From contig NZ_CP080531.1 of NCBI RefSeq assembly GCF_024746835.1, positions 2,418,001-2,482,000 on the forward strand: a DNA stretch of 64,000 nucleotides, given 5' to 3'. This stretch comes from Mesorhizobium sp. AR02 (GTDB taxonomy: Bacteria > Pseudomonadota > Alphaproteobacteria > Rhizobiales > Rhizobiaceae). The notes under the pieces are model-generated. The model saw nothing but the letters and a program-made list of their open reading frames with translations. It did no database searches and had not been told where the DNA came from. This document shows, one piece after another, positions 47,588-57,029 of the stretch; position 1 is the stretch's first letter; each line of letters opens with the position of its first letter. The position numbers and the translations under genes were made by a program.

Positions 47588-48781
47588 TCAGCCCTGCCCG
47601 AACCAGTCTTCGATGAAGCGCTGGTAGATCCGCGTCAGTGTTTCGAGATCGGTAAGCGCGACGCGCTCGTCGACCATGTGCATGGTCTTGCCGACCAGGC
47701 CGAACTCGACCACCGGGCAGTAATCCTTGATGAAGCGCGCATCCGATGTGCCGCCCGAGGTCGACAGCGTTGGTTCCTTGCCGACCGCCGCCTTGATCGA
47801 GCCGGCAAGTGTCTCGACCAGTCTGTCGTCGCGGGTCAGGAAGACATGGCTCGGCCGGTCGCGCCAGACAAGGTCGTAATCGACCGGCATCTTCTTGCCC
47901 GGCCGGTACTTCTTGCGCTTGGCAGCCTGGTCGAGGCGGTTGTGGATTTCGGCCTGCACGGTCTCGGCCGTCCACGTATCGTTGAAGCGGATGTTGAAGG
48001 TCGCGGTCGCCCGGGCCGGAATGACATTGGTGGCCGGGTTGCCGACATCGATGGAGGTGACCTCCAGATTGGTCGGCTGGAAATCCCTGGTTCCCTTGTC
48101 GAAGACGGGATGCAGCAGGGCGTCGACCAGGCTGATCAGCCCGCGCACCGGATTGTCGGCAAGCTGCGGATAGGCGGCATGGCCCTGGCGGCCATTGACT
48201 GATATCGAACCGGACAGCGAGCCGCGCCGGCCGATCTTGATCATGTCGCCGAGCGCATCGGGATTGGTCGGCTCGCCGACGATCGAGGCATCCCATTTTT
48301 CGCCCCTGAACGCCGCCCATTCGAGCAGCTTGACCGTGCCGTTGATGGCAGGGCCTTCCTCATCGCCGGTGATCAGCAGCGAGACCGAGCCCTTGGGGCC
48401 GCCATGCGTCTCGACATGGCGCGCCACGGCGGCGATGAAGCAGGCAATGCCGCCCTTCATGTCGACCGCGCCACGGCCATACATCTCGCCATTGGCGATC
48501 TCGGCGGCGAAAGGCGGATGCGTCCAAGCGGCTTCGTCGCCGACCGGCACGACATCGGTATGGCCGGCGAACATCAGATGCGGGCCGTTGCCGGACCGCC
48601 TTGCGTAGAGGTTCTCGATGTCGGGTGTGCCGTCTTCCGAAAAGACCGGCCGGTCGACCAGGAAGCCGAGTGGTTTCAGCATCGTTTCCAGCGCGCTCAG
48701 CGCACCGCCTTCGGCTGGTGTCACCGAGGCGCAACGGATGAGGGCGGCAAGGTTTTCGGCGGGATCGGTCGGCAGCGTCAT
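47588..48781 (-). CDS. dapE: Succinyl-diaminopimelate desuccinylase
   Basis: The ATG at 48781 gives 397 residues, slightly longer than the usual 375-390. M20 metallopeptidase ligands are visible in [30 protein letters not shown] and VGEPT, with the last histidine in MHMVDE. It hydrolyses N-succinyl-LL-diaminopimelate in lysine and peptidoglycan synthesis. dapD, which makes the pathway's succinylated precursor, lies 3.7 kb away on the same strand; intervening genes break a simple operon. Confidence 0.95.
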   Translation of the reverse strand: MTLPTDPAENLAALIRCASVTPAEGGALSALETMLKPLGFLVDRPVFSEDGTPDIENLYARRSGNGPHLMFAGHTDVVPVGDEAAWTHPPFAAEIANGEMYGRGAVDMKGGIACFIAAVARHVETHGGPKGSVSLLITGDEEGPAINGTVKLLEWAAFRGEKWDASIVGEPTNPDALGDMIKIGRRGSLSGSISVNGRQGHAAYPQLADNPVRGLISLVDALLHPVFDKGTRDFQPTNLEVTSIDVGNPATNVIPARATATFNIRFNDTWTAETVQAEIHNRLDQAAKRKKYRPGKKMPVDYDLVWRDRPSHVFLTRDDRLVETLAGSIKAAVGKEPTLSTSGGTSDARFIKDYCPVVEFGLVGKTMHMVDERVALTDLETLTRIYQRFIEDWFGQG

Positions 48782-48906
48782 GGCAAAAGCGATAGTCGAA
48801 AGCGGAAGGCCTGTCACGGCCAGACATAGGGGCCAGCCCAATGGCCCGATATACCGCCGACATTATGGTTTTCATGTCGTATAGTCCGGCCGGTGCGGAG
48901 CAAGAG

Positions 48907-49962
48907 ATGGCAGACGGGGAAAAAAGGATCGCCATCGCCGGCGCCGGCAGCATTGGCTGTTATGTCGGCGGCTGCCTGGCGCTCGCCGGGCGGCAGGTGA
49001 TTCTGCTGGCCCGGCCGCGCATCGAGGCGGCGCTGCGGCAGGGCGGATTGCGCATCAGCGACCTTGAAGGCCGCGACCGCCTGGTCAAGCCGGACGGGCT
49101 CGGGATCACCGCCGATCCGTCCACTGCCTTGCCGAAGGCGGACGTGATCCTGGTGACCGTCAAGAGCGGCGCGACGCAGGAGATGGCCGCGCTGATCAAG
49201 GCCCATGCCCGCCCCGATGCCGTGGTGGTCAGCCTGCAGAACGGCGTCGACAATGCCGACAGGCTGCGCGCCGGGCTTGGCCCGCGAACCGTGCTGGCCG
49301 GCATGGTGCCGTTCAATGTGGTGCAATCGCCGGACGGCGAGCTGCCGCTGCACGTCCACCGCGCCAGCGACGGCAAGGTGATGATCGAGGACGGCGGCGC
49401 CGGCCTCGCCGGTCTTCTCGATGTCGCCAGTCTTGATGTCGTAGGGCTGGCGGTCGAGACGCATGGCGACATGAAGGCCGTGCTGTGGGGCAAGCTTCTG
49501 ATGAACCTCAACAACGCGCTGGTGGCGCTGTCGGGTCTGCCGCTGGCGAGCGAACTCGCCGATCGGCGCTGGCGGCTGATCCTGGCCGGCCAGATCGACG
49601 AGGCCTTGCTGGCGATGAAGGCCTCCGGCATCGAACCGGCGCGGATCGCCGGGCTGCGGCCGGCGCTGCTGCCGACGGTGCTCCGGCTGCCGGACTGGCT
49701 GTTCAAACTGCTGGCGCGGCGCATGCTGGCGATCGATCCTCAGGCGCGCTCGTCGATGTGGGACGATCTGCAGCGCGGCAGGCCGACGGAGATCGGTGAG
49801 CTGCAAGGGGCGGTGATCGGCCTCGCCGAAAGAACGGGTACGCCGGCGCCGCTCTTGAAAAGCGTTACCGCTTTGGTGCGCGCGGCGGAAGCGGCGCGGC
49901 TTGGCTCGCCGGGCCTGGCGCCGGAACAGGTTGCGCCGCCGGGTGGCGCTCGATCAGCGTGA
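48907..49962 (+). CDS. 2-dehydropantoate 2-reductase-like oxidoreductase
   Basis: The ATG at 48907 gives 351 residues. The N-terminal Rossmann motif is IAIAGAGSIGCYVGGCLALAG split around GAGSIG, followed by VILVTVKSGATQ and LQNGVDNADRL, as in PanE. The C-terminal ApbA domain includes GKLLMNLNNAL with the catalytic lysine. It would reduce ketopantoate with NADPH for pantothenate synthesis, but PanE-like paralogues with other substrates are common. Its last 98 bp overlap the convergent gene. Confidence 0.85.
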   Translation: MADGEKRIAIAGAGSIGCYVGGCLALAGRQVILLARPRIEAALRQGGLRISDLEGRDRLVKPDGLGITADPSTALPKADVILVTVKSGATQEMAALIKAHARPDAVVVSLQNGVDNADRLRAGLGPRTVLAGMVPFNVVQSPDGELPLHVHRASDGKVMIEDGGAGLAGLLDVASLDVVGLAVETHGDMKAVLWGKLLMNLNNALVALSGLPLASELADRRWRLILAGQIDEALLAMKASGIEPARIAGLRPALLPTVLRLPDWLFKLLARRMLAIDPQARSSMWDDLQRGRPTEIGELQGAVIGLAERTGTPAPLLKSVTALVRAAEAARLGSPGLAPEQVAPPGGARSA

Positions 49963-50638
49963 TCTTCTGCCAGATCTTGCGCGACAGGTTCGAGCTCAAA
50001 TTCTCGATATCATTGACGCCGTCGATGACGACATCATCATTGACCGACTGCGCGAAGAGTGCGGCTATCTTGCCGGTGATCGACAGCATTTCCGAGCAAT
50101 AATCCAGATAGCGGGCAAGGTCGGCGGCATTGGTAATGCGGGCCGGCGAGTGCGAGGTCGGCTTGAAACTGGCCGAAAGTGCGGCCGGATCCTTGGTCAG
50201 CTGGTGCATGTCGATGACATGGATCAGCGAGCGCAGGCCGTGCAGCTGGCGAAACACCCGCTTGCGCTTGATGCGCTCCTCGGTGCGGATCAGTGCGAGC
50301 AAGCCGAGCACGGCGAGAATGCAGGTGTTGATCGATGCCTCGATGCCTTGCACCGATTGCAGGGCATCGTCGTTTCCGGAGATGCGGTCCAGGGGTAGGA
50401 TCGTGCCGACGAACAGGAACACCAGCACACCGGCGACGAAGGCTGCCATGATCAGGCCGCGCAGCCACCAGATCGGCTCCTCGAGCGCCTTTGCCGCCTT
50501 GGCCAGGTCGCGCGACAGCGACACCAGTTCGGCGGCGACGCCGCGCAATCCGGCCTTGGGAAACCGTTCTGCAACGCGGCTCTCCAGCCGCTCGGCGGTG
50601 TCGATGATCAGTTTCGGATCAAGCGTGCGGTAGCGCAT
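49865..50638 (-). CDS. Membrane protein of unknown function
   Basis: The ATG at 50638 gives 257 residues, MRYRTLDPKLIIDTAERLE. Two hydrophobic helices lie around residues 65-90 (GLIMAAFVAGVLVFLFVG) and 117-130 (CILAVLGLLALI), separated by a short loop; a long soluble C-terminal half ends in a proline/alanine-rich tail. I do not recognise a family. Its 3' end overlaps the ketopantoate-reductase-like gene by 98 bp on the opposite strand. It follows the DUF805 genes by 13 bp. Confidence 0.7.
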   Translation of the reverse strand: MRYRTLDPKLIIDTAERLESRVAERFPKAGLRGVAAELVSLSRDLAKAAKALEEPIWWLRGLIMAAFVAGVLVFLFVGTILPLDRISGNDDALQSVQGIEASINTCILAVLGLLALIRTEERIKRKRVFRQLHGLRSLIHVIDMHQLTKDPAALSASFKPTSHSPARITNAADLARYLDYCSEMLSITGKIAALFAQSVNDDVVIDGVNDIENLSSNLSRKIWQKITLIERHPAAQPVPAPGPASQAAPLPPRAPKR

Positions 50639-50651
50639 GTCCGATCGGTCC

Positions 50652-51029
50652 TCAGGGTTGTGCCGGCTCGTTGGTGCGCCGGCCATAGCGGTTGGGCCCA
50701 GGCTGCCCTGGAAACAGGCACAACACAAGAAAGGCGACGATCGAGACGACCGGCACGAACAGGATCAACGCGGCAATGCCCGGCTTGTCGAGGTCGTGCA
50801 GGCGTTTCACCGCCAGCGCGATGTTCGACCATAGCGAGGCAATGAAGGCGATGAAGAAGATGAACGACCACATGTTGCTCTCGGCCGAGCCTTCCGGCAC
50901 CAGCGTGAAGCGATAGAGCGGGAACGCCTGGATGATGGCGACCAGCAAGCCACCAAGAAAATAGGCCGCGCGGCTGACGCGGCCCGATGTCTTGAAGAAA
51001 AGCCAGGTGAGATTTGAACTGTCAGGCAA
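50652..51029 (-). CDS. DUF805 family membrane protein
   Basis: With a TTG start at 51029 the product is about 125 residues, LPDSSNLTWLFFKTSGRVSRAAYF, which begins like other DUF805 proteins; an ATG at 51080 would add 17 atypical residues and overlap the upstream gene by 59 bp. It has about three to four membrane spans and the family motif ALAVKRLHDLDKPG. The C-terminal tail GPNRYGRRT is typical. Function unknown. Confidence 0.75.
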   Translation of the reverse strand: MPDSSNLTWLFFKTSGRVSRAAYFLGGLLVAIIQAFPLYRFTLVPEGSAESNMWSFIFFIAFIASLWSNIALAVKRLHDLDKPGIAALILFVPVVSIVAFLVLCLFPGQPGPNRYGRRTNEPAQP

Positions 51030-51384
51030 GCGGGTCCGGTCCGTATTGATTGGCACCGCTCGTGCCTTGCAGGATGCCAAGTTCGACCAGCAGCCAGATG
51101 CCGCCGATGACAGGTACCAGGCCGATCAGCGTCCACCAGCCCGACTTGTTGCGGTCGTGCCAGCGTTTGGCATACAGGGCAAGAGCGAAATAGATCGATG
51201 CCAGCGCGAAGAGGATGCCGATGATCCCGACCTGGGCGCCGCTGCCTGTGGTGAAACGCGTGCCAAGAATCGAGTCGAGAATGAAGGCAACGATACCGAT
51301 AACGATGAATATGCCGATGCCAGCCCAGAATTTGGCACGGTTGATGCGCCCGTCGAAACTCGTCAGCAGATATTTCCAGTCCAT
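51022..51384 (-). CDS. DUF805 family membrane protein
   Basis: The 120-residue product begins MDWKYLLTSFDGRINRAKFWAG, the standard DUF805 opening, followed by four hydrophobic spans, the ALYAKRWHDRNKSGWW motif and the tail GANQYGPDPL. It overlaps the second DUF805 gene; the two may form a heteromeric complex. Function unknown. Confidence 0.85.
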   Translation of the reverse strand: MDWKYLLTSFDGRINRAKFWAGIGIFIVIGIVAFILDSILGTRFTTGSGAQVGIIGILFALASIYFALALYAKRWHDRNKSGWWTLIGLVPVIGGIWLLVELGILQGTSGANQYGPDPLA

Positions 51385-51456
51385 GTCACCCCTCCATGTT
51401 GAACCAGCGCGACGGATTGTCGCGCCGGCGGAAGGTGCGCCCGCTTTGCGGAAAGA

Positions 51457-52311
<855 letters not shown>

Positions 52312-52333
52312 GAATTCGCTCCATTACCAAGCT

Positions 52334-52418
52334 GTTAAGGGGCTGCGCCTTAACCTGCTTTAAGTCGCGCGGACCCCAGGCATGCTTCGGCTGCCTGGGT
52401 CTTTGCATGTAGCAGGTT
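52334..52418. other. Cluster of nested inverted repeats between dapD and the LOG gene
   Basis: Three dyads sit together: GTTAAGG/CCTTAAC (52334-52354, 7 bp, loop 7), AACCTGCT/AGCAGGTT (52352-52359 with 52411-52418) and, inside it, GACCCCAGGCA/TGCCTGGGTC (52372-52382 with 52392-52401, one bulge) followed by TTT. GTTAAGG and AACCTGCTTA recur at about 52450-52466. The region could be a terminator-like or leader structure for either divergent transcript. Nothing else is seen up to 52532. Confidence 0.5.
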
Positions 52419-52532
52419 CTTGTCGCAAAACCGCCGGACACGTTTGCGGAACCTGCTTATGTTAAGGCTCAAGGGGGGTCAATCGCACCTGCGCCATGGG
52501 ACGGCGCAGTCAAGGAAATTTGGACGGGTAAT

Positions 52533-53381
52533 TTGATGACTCCTATGGAAAAGGCGGGGTGGACGCCGCTGCCGCATTCGGACGAGGATCTGGAGCGGTC
52601 GAAAAGCGTGCCGGACACGCCGCAGACGCGGGCCGAGACATACCGGCTTGCCTGGAACGATCCTGACTTCATGACGCGGCGCGAATTGCGCGCGGTCCGC
52701 CTGCAGCTCGAACTCTTGAAACCGGAAATGATCCTGGCCGAGCGCGGCATCCGTTCGACGGTGATCCTGTTTGGCGGCGCGCGCCTGCCGGAGCCCGGTG
52801 GTGAAGCCTGGGCGGCAAAGAACGAGACGCAAAAGAAGAACCTCGAGGAAAACAGCAAATATTACGAGGAGGCGCGCAAATTCGCCCGGCTGTGTTCGCG
52901 GCAGTCGGCCACGTCATACTACCGCGAATATGTCGTGGTGACGGGCGGTGGCCCCGGCGTGATGGAAGCGGGAAATCGCGGCGCCGACGATGTCGGCGCG
53001 CCGTCGATCGGGCTCAACATCGTGCTGCCGCATGAACAGGCGCCGAACCCCTATGTGACGCCGGAGCTGTGTTTCAACTTCCACTATTTCGCCATCCGCA
53101 AGATGCATTTCGTCATGCGCGCCAAGGCGGTGGCGGTGTTTCCCGGCGGCTTCGGCACGATGGACGAGTTCTTCGAGACGCTGACGCTGATCCAGACCGG
53201 ACGCATGGAGCGCGTGCCGGTGATCCTGTTCGGCAAATCCTTCTGGAAACGGGCGATCGACCTCGACTTCCTCGCCGAGCAAGGCACGATCAGCCCCGGC
53301 GACCAGGACATCATCGATTTCGTCGACACCGCCGACGAGGCCTGGGGCATTATCAGCCGGTTCTACAAATTAGGGGAATAA
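52533..53381 (+). CDS. LOG-family protein (cytokinin-riboside phosphoribohydrolase-like Rossmann fold)
   Basis: The 282-residue protein has VILFGGARLPEPGG, TGGGPGVMEAGNRGA and the signature PGGFGTMDEFFETLT, which carries the catalytic arginine/glutamate pattern of the LOG (TIGR00730) group. LOG enzymes remove ribose-5-phosphate from cytokinin or purine nucleotides. Members of this larger size (about 280 versus 190 residues) are common in Rhizobiales; whether they act on cytokinins is unknown. Its stop is followed directly by the tandem repeat region. Confidence 0.85.
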   Translation: MMTPMEKAGWTPLPHSDEDLERSKSVPDTPQTRAETYRLAWNDPDFMTRRELRAVRLQLELLKPEMILAERGIRSTVILFGGARLPEPGGEAWAAKNETQKKNLEENSKYYEEARKFARLCSRQSATSYYREYVVVTGGGPGVMEAGNRGADDVGAPSIGLNIVLPHEQAPNPYVTPELCFNFHYFAIRKMHFVMRAKAVAVFPGGFGTMDEFFETLTLIQTGRMERVPVILFGKSFWKRAIDLDFLAEQGTISPGDQDIIDFVDTADEAWGIISRFYKLGE

Positions 53382-53450
53382 GGGAGTAGGGCAGTAAGGC
53401 AGTAGGGGAAATAGACTTGGAAATCAGGAGCTGAGAGCGCCTTATCCTCC

Positions 53451-53561
53451 CTACTGCCCTACTGCCCTACTGCCCTACTGCCCTACTGCCCTACTGCCCT
53501 ACTGCCCTACTGCCCTACTGCCCTACTGCCCTACTGCCCTACTCCCTACTGTCCTACTCCC
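53451..53561. repeat. Tandem array of the 8-bp unit CTACTGCC
   Basis: Eleven perfect copies run from 53451 to 53538, followed by three diverged ones (CTACTCCC, CTACTGTC, CTACTCCC) up to 53561. The inverse unit GGCAGTAG appears in the short stretch 53384-53409, so the two sides can pair into a long hairpin. The array separates two convergent genes, and the TAG stop of the pyrimidine nucleotidase gene (53554-53556) lies in its last diverged unit. It should be length-variable between strains. Confidence 0.9.
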
Positions 53562-54258
53562 CTGCGACTATCCCCGTCAGAAACCCCGCCAGATCGTCGG
53601 TGACGAAATCGACATCGTCTTCCTGCGCGGGATCGCGCTCCCAGATTTCGGCAAAGGTCGGCTCGAAATTGCGCGGCACCACCAGAACGGTGGTCATGCC
53701 CAGCGACTTCGGCACCTCCAGGTTGCGGGCGAGATCCTCGAACATCACCGCATTGTGGCCGGTGACGGCATGCAGTTCGGCGAACTTCTCGTAGGTCTGG
53801 CGCGCGGGCTTGGGATTGAGGCCGGCGGCGACGATATCGAAAATGTCGTCGAAATGATCGAGGATGCCGAGTTGACGCGCGGTGCGCTCGGCGTGCCTGC
53901 GGTCGCCATTGGTGAAGATGAACTTGCGGCCGGGAAGCTGGCGGATGGCAGTGCCGAGGACGGGGTCGGGCACCAGCCATGAATAGTCGATGTCGTGCAC
54001 CTTCTCGAGGAAATCGTCGGGATCGATGCCGTGGCGCGTCATCAGCCCGTTCAGCGTCGTGCCATATTCGAGATAGAGCTCCTTCTGCAGCTTGCGCGCC
54101 TCCTCGCGCGGCAGCGCCAGCAGTTCCCCGACATAGGCGGTCATCTTGACGTCGATCTGCGAGAACAGATTCGAATGATGCGGATAGAGCGTGTTGTCGA
54201 GGTCGAACACCCAGTCGGTGACATGGGCGAAGCGGGCGGGATCAGGGAGCGTGGTCAT
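53554..54258 (-). CDS. Pyrimidine 5'-nucleotidase-like HAD hydrolase
   Basis: The ATG at 54258 gives 234 residues. HAD motif I is VFDLDNTLYPH, motif II IFTNGDRRHAERT, and motif III lies in AAGLNPKPARQTYEKF with FEDLARN as motif IV. The DNTLYP form is typical of the SDT1/pyrimidine 5'-nucleotidase group, which dephosphorylates UMP and CMP. The last codons and stop are within an 8-bp tandem repeat. Divergent from the diguanylate cyclase gene. Confidence 0.88.
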   Translation of the reverse strand: MTTLPDPARFAHVTDWVFDLDNTLYPHHSNLFSQIDVKMTAYVGELLALPREEARKLQKELYLEYGTTLNGLMTRHGIDPDDFLEKVHDIDYSWLVPDPVLGTAIRQLPGRKFIFTNGDRRHAERTARQLGILDHFDDIFDIVAAGLNPKPARQTYEKFAELHAVTGHNAVMFEDLARNLEVPKSLGMTTVLVVPRNFEPTFAEIWERDPAQEDDVDFVTDDLAGFLTGIVAGE

Positions 54259-54420
54259 GCGCTCCTTATGGCATGAAACGGGGATTCTGAAAGAGACTTT
54301 ATCCACAACTTCCACGCGCTTTCAGTGGCAGAAATGGCCGCACGATTCAAATTTTAAGCAACCGGGAAAGGTGGCCTTCAGGGCTTGCTGGCACAGAGAC
54401 AGTCCTGTGGGGAGCCCGCG

Positions 54421-55182
54421 ATGAACAGCATCATTCTGAAATCCGCCGCTATCGCTTTCGCCTCCGTCGCCGCCTCTCTTCTCCTGACGCTGATCATCGT
54501 TCCGGCCCTGGGATTCCCGATCAACCGGACGATCTGGCTGACCTCGACGCTCTGTCCGCTGGTGCTTGCATGGGTCGCCTGCGCCAGCACCTTCTGGCAG
54601 AGCGACAGGTTGAAAAACGCGCACCGCGAACTGGCCCGGGCACACGCTCAACTCGCTGCGGCGCACCGCCGCCTGTCGGAGAAAGCGAGCCGCGACGACA
54701 TGACCGGCATGCTCAACCGGGAAAGTTTCTTTGCCGCACTGGACGGCTCCCGGCGCAAGTCCGACCGCGGCGCGCTGCTGATCATCGACGCCGATCATTT
54801 CAAGAAGATCAATGACAGTTTCGGCCACCTGACCGGCGACGACGCGCTGCTGTTGATCGCCAGCGCCATCGAACGCGGCGTGCGCAGCGGCGATGTGCTC
54901 GGCCGCATCGGCGGCGAGGAGTTCGGCGCGTTTCTGGTCGGCGCCACCGAGCAGGAGGCCAAGCGTGTTGCCGAGCGCATTCGCCGCGAGGTCGAGCTGA
55001 TCCGCTTCCGGCCGGTCGACGAACGGACCATTCCGCTGACCGTCAGCATCGGCGGCACCGTCTGCGGCGAGGACGTCAACGTATCGGAACTGATGCGCGC
55101 CGCGGACCGGCGCCTGTACCAGGCCAAGCATCGCGGCCGCAACCTGACGATCCTCGATACCGACATTTCCGCGGCCGCGTGA
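54421..55182 (+). CDS. Membrane-anchored diguanylate cyclase
   Basis: The ATG at 54421 gives 253 residues. Two N-terminal membrane helices (residues 5-30 and 40-58) are joined to a short coiled coil and a GGDEF domain with the catalytic GGEEF in GRIGGEEFGAF. An inhibitory I-site RSGD lies five residues before it, so product feedback is likely. It makes cyclic di-GMP from GTP. With no obvious sensor domain, the membrane part or the coiled coil may carry the signal. Confidence 0.93.
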   Translation: MNSIILKSAAIAFASVAASLLLTLIIVPALGFPINRTIWLTSTLCPLVLAWVACASTFWQSDRLKNAHRELARAHAQLAAAHRRLSEKASRDDMTGMLNRESFFAALDGSRRKSDRGALLIIDADHFKKINDSFGHLTGDDALLLIASAIERGVRSGDVLGRIGGEEFGAFLVGATEQEAKRVAERIRREVELIRFRPVDERTIPLTVSIGGTVCGEDVNVSELMRAADRRLYQAKHRGRNLTILDTDISAAA

Positions 55183-55367
55183 GCCGGCCGGTCCGGCACA
55201 CCCTGCCCGTTAAGGAATTTCTAACTCTGTTTGCATTCGGTTGTGCCGCTTGCCCGCCTTTTCACTCCTTGAGACCAGGCTTGGCACGATACTGGCTTCT
55301 GTGACGATGCGTGTGCCGTTAGGGGAATGTCATGCGCGCATCGAAGCCCCTGTACGAGAGACCTGTC

Positions 55368-55550
55368 ATGAGTTTCTTCAAAAAAATGTCACGCCGCACG
55401 CTCGTGCGGGCGATGATCGCACTGCCTGCCCTGTCCCTGTTCCGCAAGCTGCCTGAAGCCAATGCTGCCCATACCGGCCCATCGCGGGCCGACCCGAATG
55501 AGATCGTCGAGGTCAATGGCTGGATCCTGAAGCGGAGCGACCTGGCATGA
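55368..55550 (+). CDS. Small Tat-signal protein coupled to a GMC oxidoreductase
   Basis: The ATG at 55368 gives 60 residues; an ATG at 55332 is the alternative. A twin-arginine motif SRRTLVRA leads a hydrophobic MIALPALSLF segment with a possible cleavage after ANA. The mature part of about 30 residues ends NEIVEVNGWILKRSDLA. The stop overlaps the start of the GMC gene. Some GMC dehydrogenases lack their own signal and are carried out by a small Tat partner, which fits this arrangement. Confidence 0.7.
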   Translation: MSFFKKMSRRTLVRAMIALPALSLFRKLPEANAAHTGPSRADPNEIVEVNGWILKRSDLA

Positions 55551-56986
55551 TCTTCGACAGCTATGAGGCGTATCGCGCCACCAACTTCAAACCCAAGGTC
55601 TGCATCCTCGGTTCCGGCCCGGCCGGCACCACCATTGCCCGCAAACTGGGTGCTGCCGGCATCCCGGTCGTGGTGCTCGAGGCCGGCTCGCGGGACTTCA
55701 GCGACGAGTCGCAGGATTTCTACCGTGGCACGACGGTCGGCGATTTCTATTTCGACCTCGACATCACCCGACTGCGGTATATGGGCGGCAGCTCCAACCA
55801 CTGGGCCGGCTGGTGCCGCGTGCTCGACAAACAGGATTTCGAGCCGAAGGCCTGGGCACCCGACACAGGGTGGCCGATCCGCCGCGCCGACATCGAGCCC
55901 TATCTGCCGGAGGTGCATGATATCCTCGAACTTCCGGATTTCCGGCCTGATGTGCCGATCTCGGACGACATACGCTGGGTGCAGCTGATCAAGAGCCCGG
56001 CGGTGCGCTTCGGCGAGAAATTCGTCGATGAACTCGACAAGAGCCGGAACATAGCTGTCGTGCTCAACACCTATGCCACCGAGCTTGCCGGCGACGGCAA
56101 ACGGGTGACCGGCGCCAAACTATGGTCCAACGGCCAGGACGCCGGCTCGTTCAGCGCCGACTACTTCATCGTCTGCACCGGTGGGCTGGAGAATTCGCGG
56201 CTGCTGCTGTGGTCGAACCAGCGCTCCAACGGCGGCGTCGTTCCGAACGCCACGGCACTTGGCCGCTACTGGATGGAGCACCCGACCTTCGAGGGCGGTA
56301 ATGCCATCCTGGCCGACTATGGCGAGTTCGAGGTCGATGCCGTCAACGAGGCCTTCTTCTCGCCGACGCTTGCGGCGATGGAGCGCCTGCAGATCATGAA
56401 TTTCGGCATCAGGCTGATCGAGACGCCCTATGCCGGCGTCAAGCATGTAATTGCCGACCTCGCCTGCACGGCGCCCGACATGGCCGAATGGGTTGCCTAT
56501 CAGCTCAGCCAGAACCTGCGCTGCGCGGCCCAGCTCTACGTCGCCTGGGAACAGGCGCCGCTGGCGTCCAACCAGATCGAACTGTCGAAGACCGATGTCG
56601 ACCATGCCGGCGTGCCGCGCATCGAGCTGCACTGGAAGAAATCGGCGCTGGAACGGCGCACGCTCGTCGAAGGCCTGAAGCTGTTCGGCACGACACTGAT
56701 CGAGAAGGATCTCGGCCGTGTTCGTCTCATGGACTGGATCGCCAATGGCGAGGATTATCCGACCAACGAGGAGACTGCTGGCCACCATCACATGGGTGGC
56801 ACGCGCATGGGCACCGACGTCACCAGGAGCGTGGTGGACGCCAACTGCAAGGTGCACGGCATGGACAATCTCTATGTCGGCGGCTCCTCGGTGTTCTGTA
56901 CATCCGGTCAAGCCAATCCGACGACGACGATCACCGCGCTGGCCTGCCGGCTGGGCGACCATCTGAGCAAGGTGGTCTCCGTCTGA
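55547..56986 (+). CDS. GMC-family FAD-dependent oxidoreductase
   Basis: The 479-residue protein begins without a signal; its Rossmann FAD motif is VCILGSGPAGTTIARKLG near residue 20. MGGSSNHWAGWCR is the second FAD contact, and HHMGGTRMG and NLYVGGSSVF with PTTTITALACRLGDHL form the GMC C-terminal substrate/FAD region. It oxidises alcohol groups of sugars or similar compounds. The preceding small Tat protein probably escorts it to the periplasm. Substrate unknown. Confidence 0.87.
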   Translation: MIFDSYEAYRATNFKPKVCILGSGPAGTTIARKLGAAGIPVVVLEAGSRDFSDESQDFYRGTTVGDFYFDLDITRLRYMGGSSNHWAGWCRVLDKQDFEPKAWAPDTGWPIRRADIEPYLPEVHDILELPDFRPDVPISDDIRWVQLIKSPAVRFGEKFVDELDKSRNIAVVLNTYATELAGDGKRVTGAKLWSNGQDAGSFSADYFIVCTGGLENSRLLLWSNQRSNGGVVPNATALGRYWMEHPTFEGGNAILADYGEFEVDAVNEAFFSPTLAAMERLQIMNFGIRLIETPYAGVKHVIADLACTAPDMAEWVAYQLSQNLRCAAQLYVAWEQAPLASNQIELSKTDVDHAGVPRIELHWKKSALERRTLVEGLKLFGTTLIEKDLGRVRLMDWIANGEDYPTNEETAGHHHMGGTRMGTDVTRSVVDANCKVHGMDNLYVGGSSVFCTSGQANPTTTITALACRLGDHLSKVVSV

Positions 56987-57029
56987 GCGGTCAGCGATTT
57001 CCGCGCCCGCGACGGGCGCGGTTTGCCGG

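Noticed and set aside
53451..53561. CRISPR array
   Set aside because: The repeat unit is only 8 bp and directly tandem, with no spacers and no cas genes nearby.
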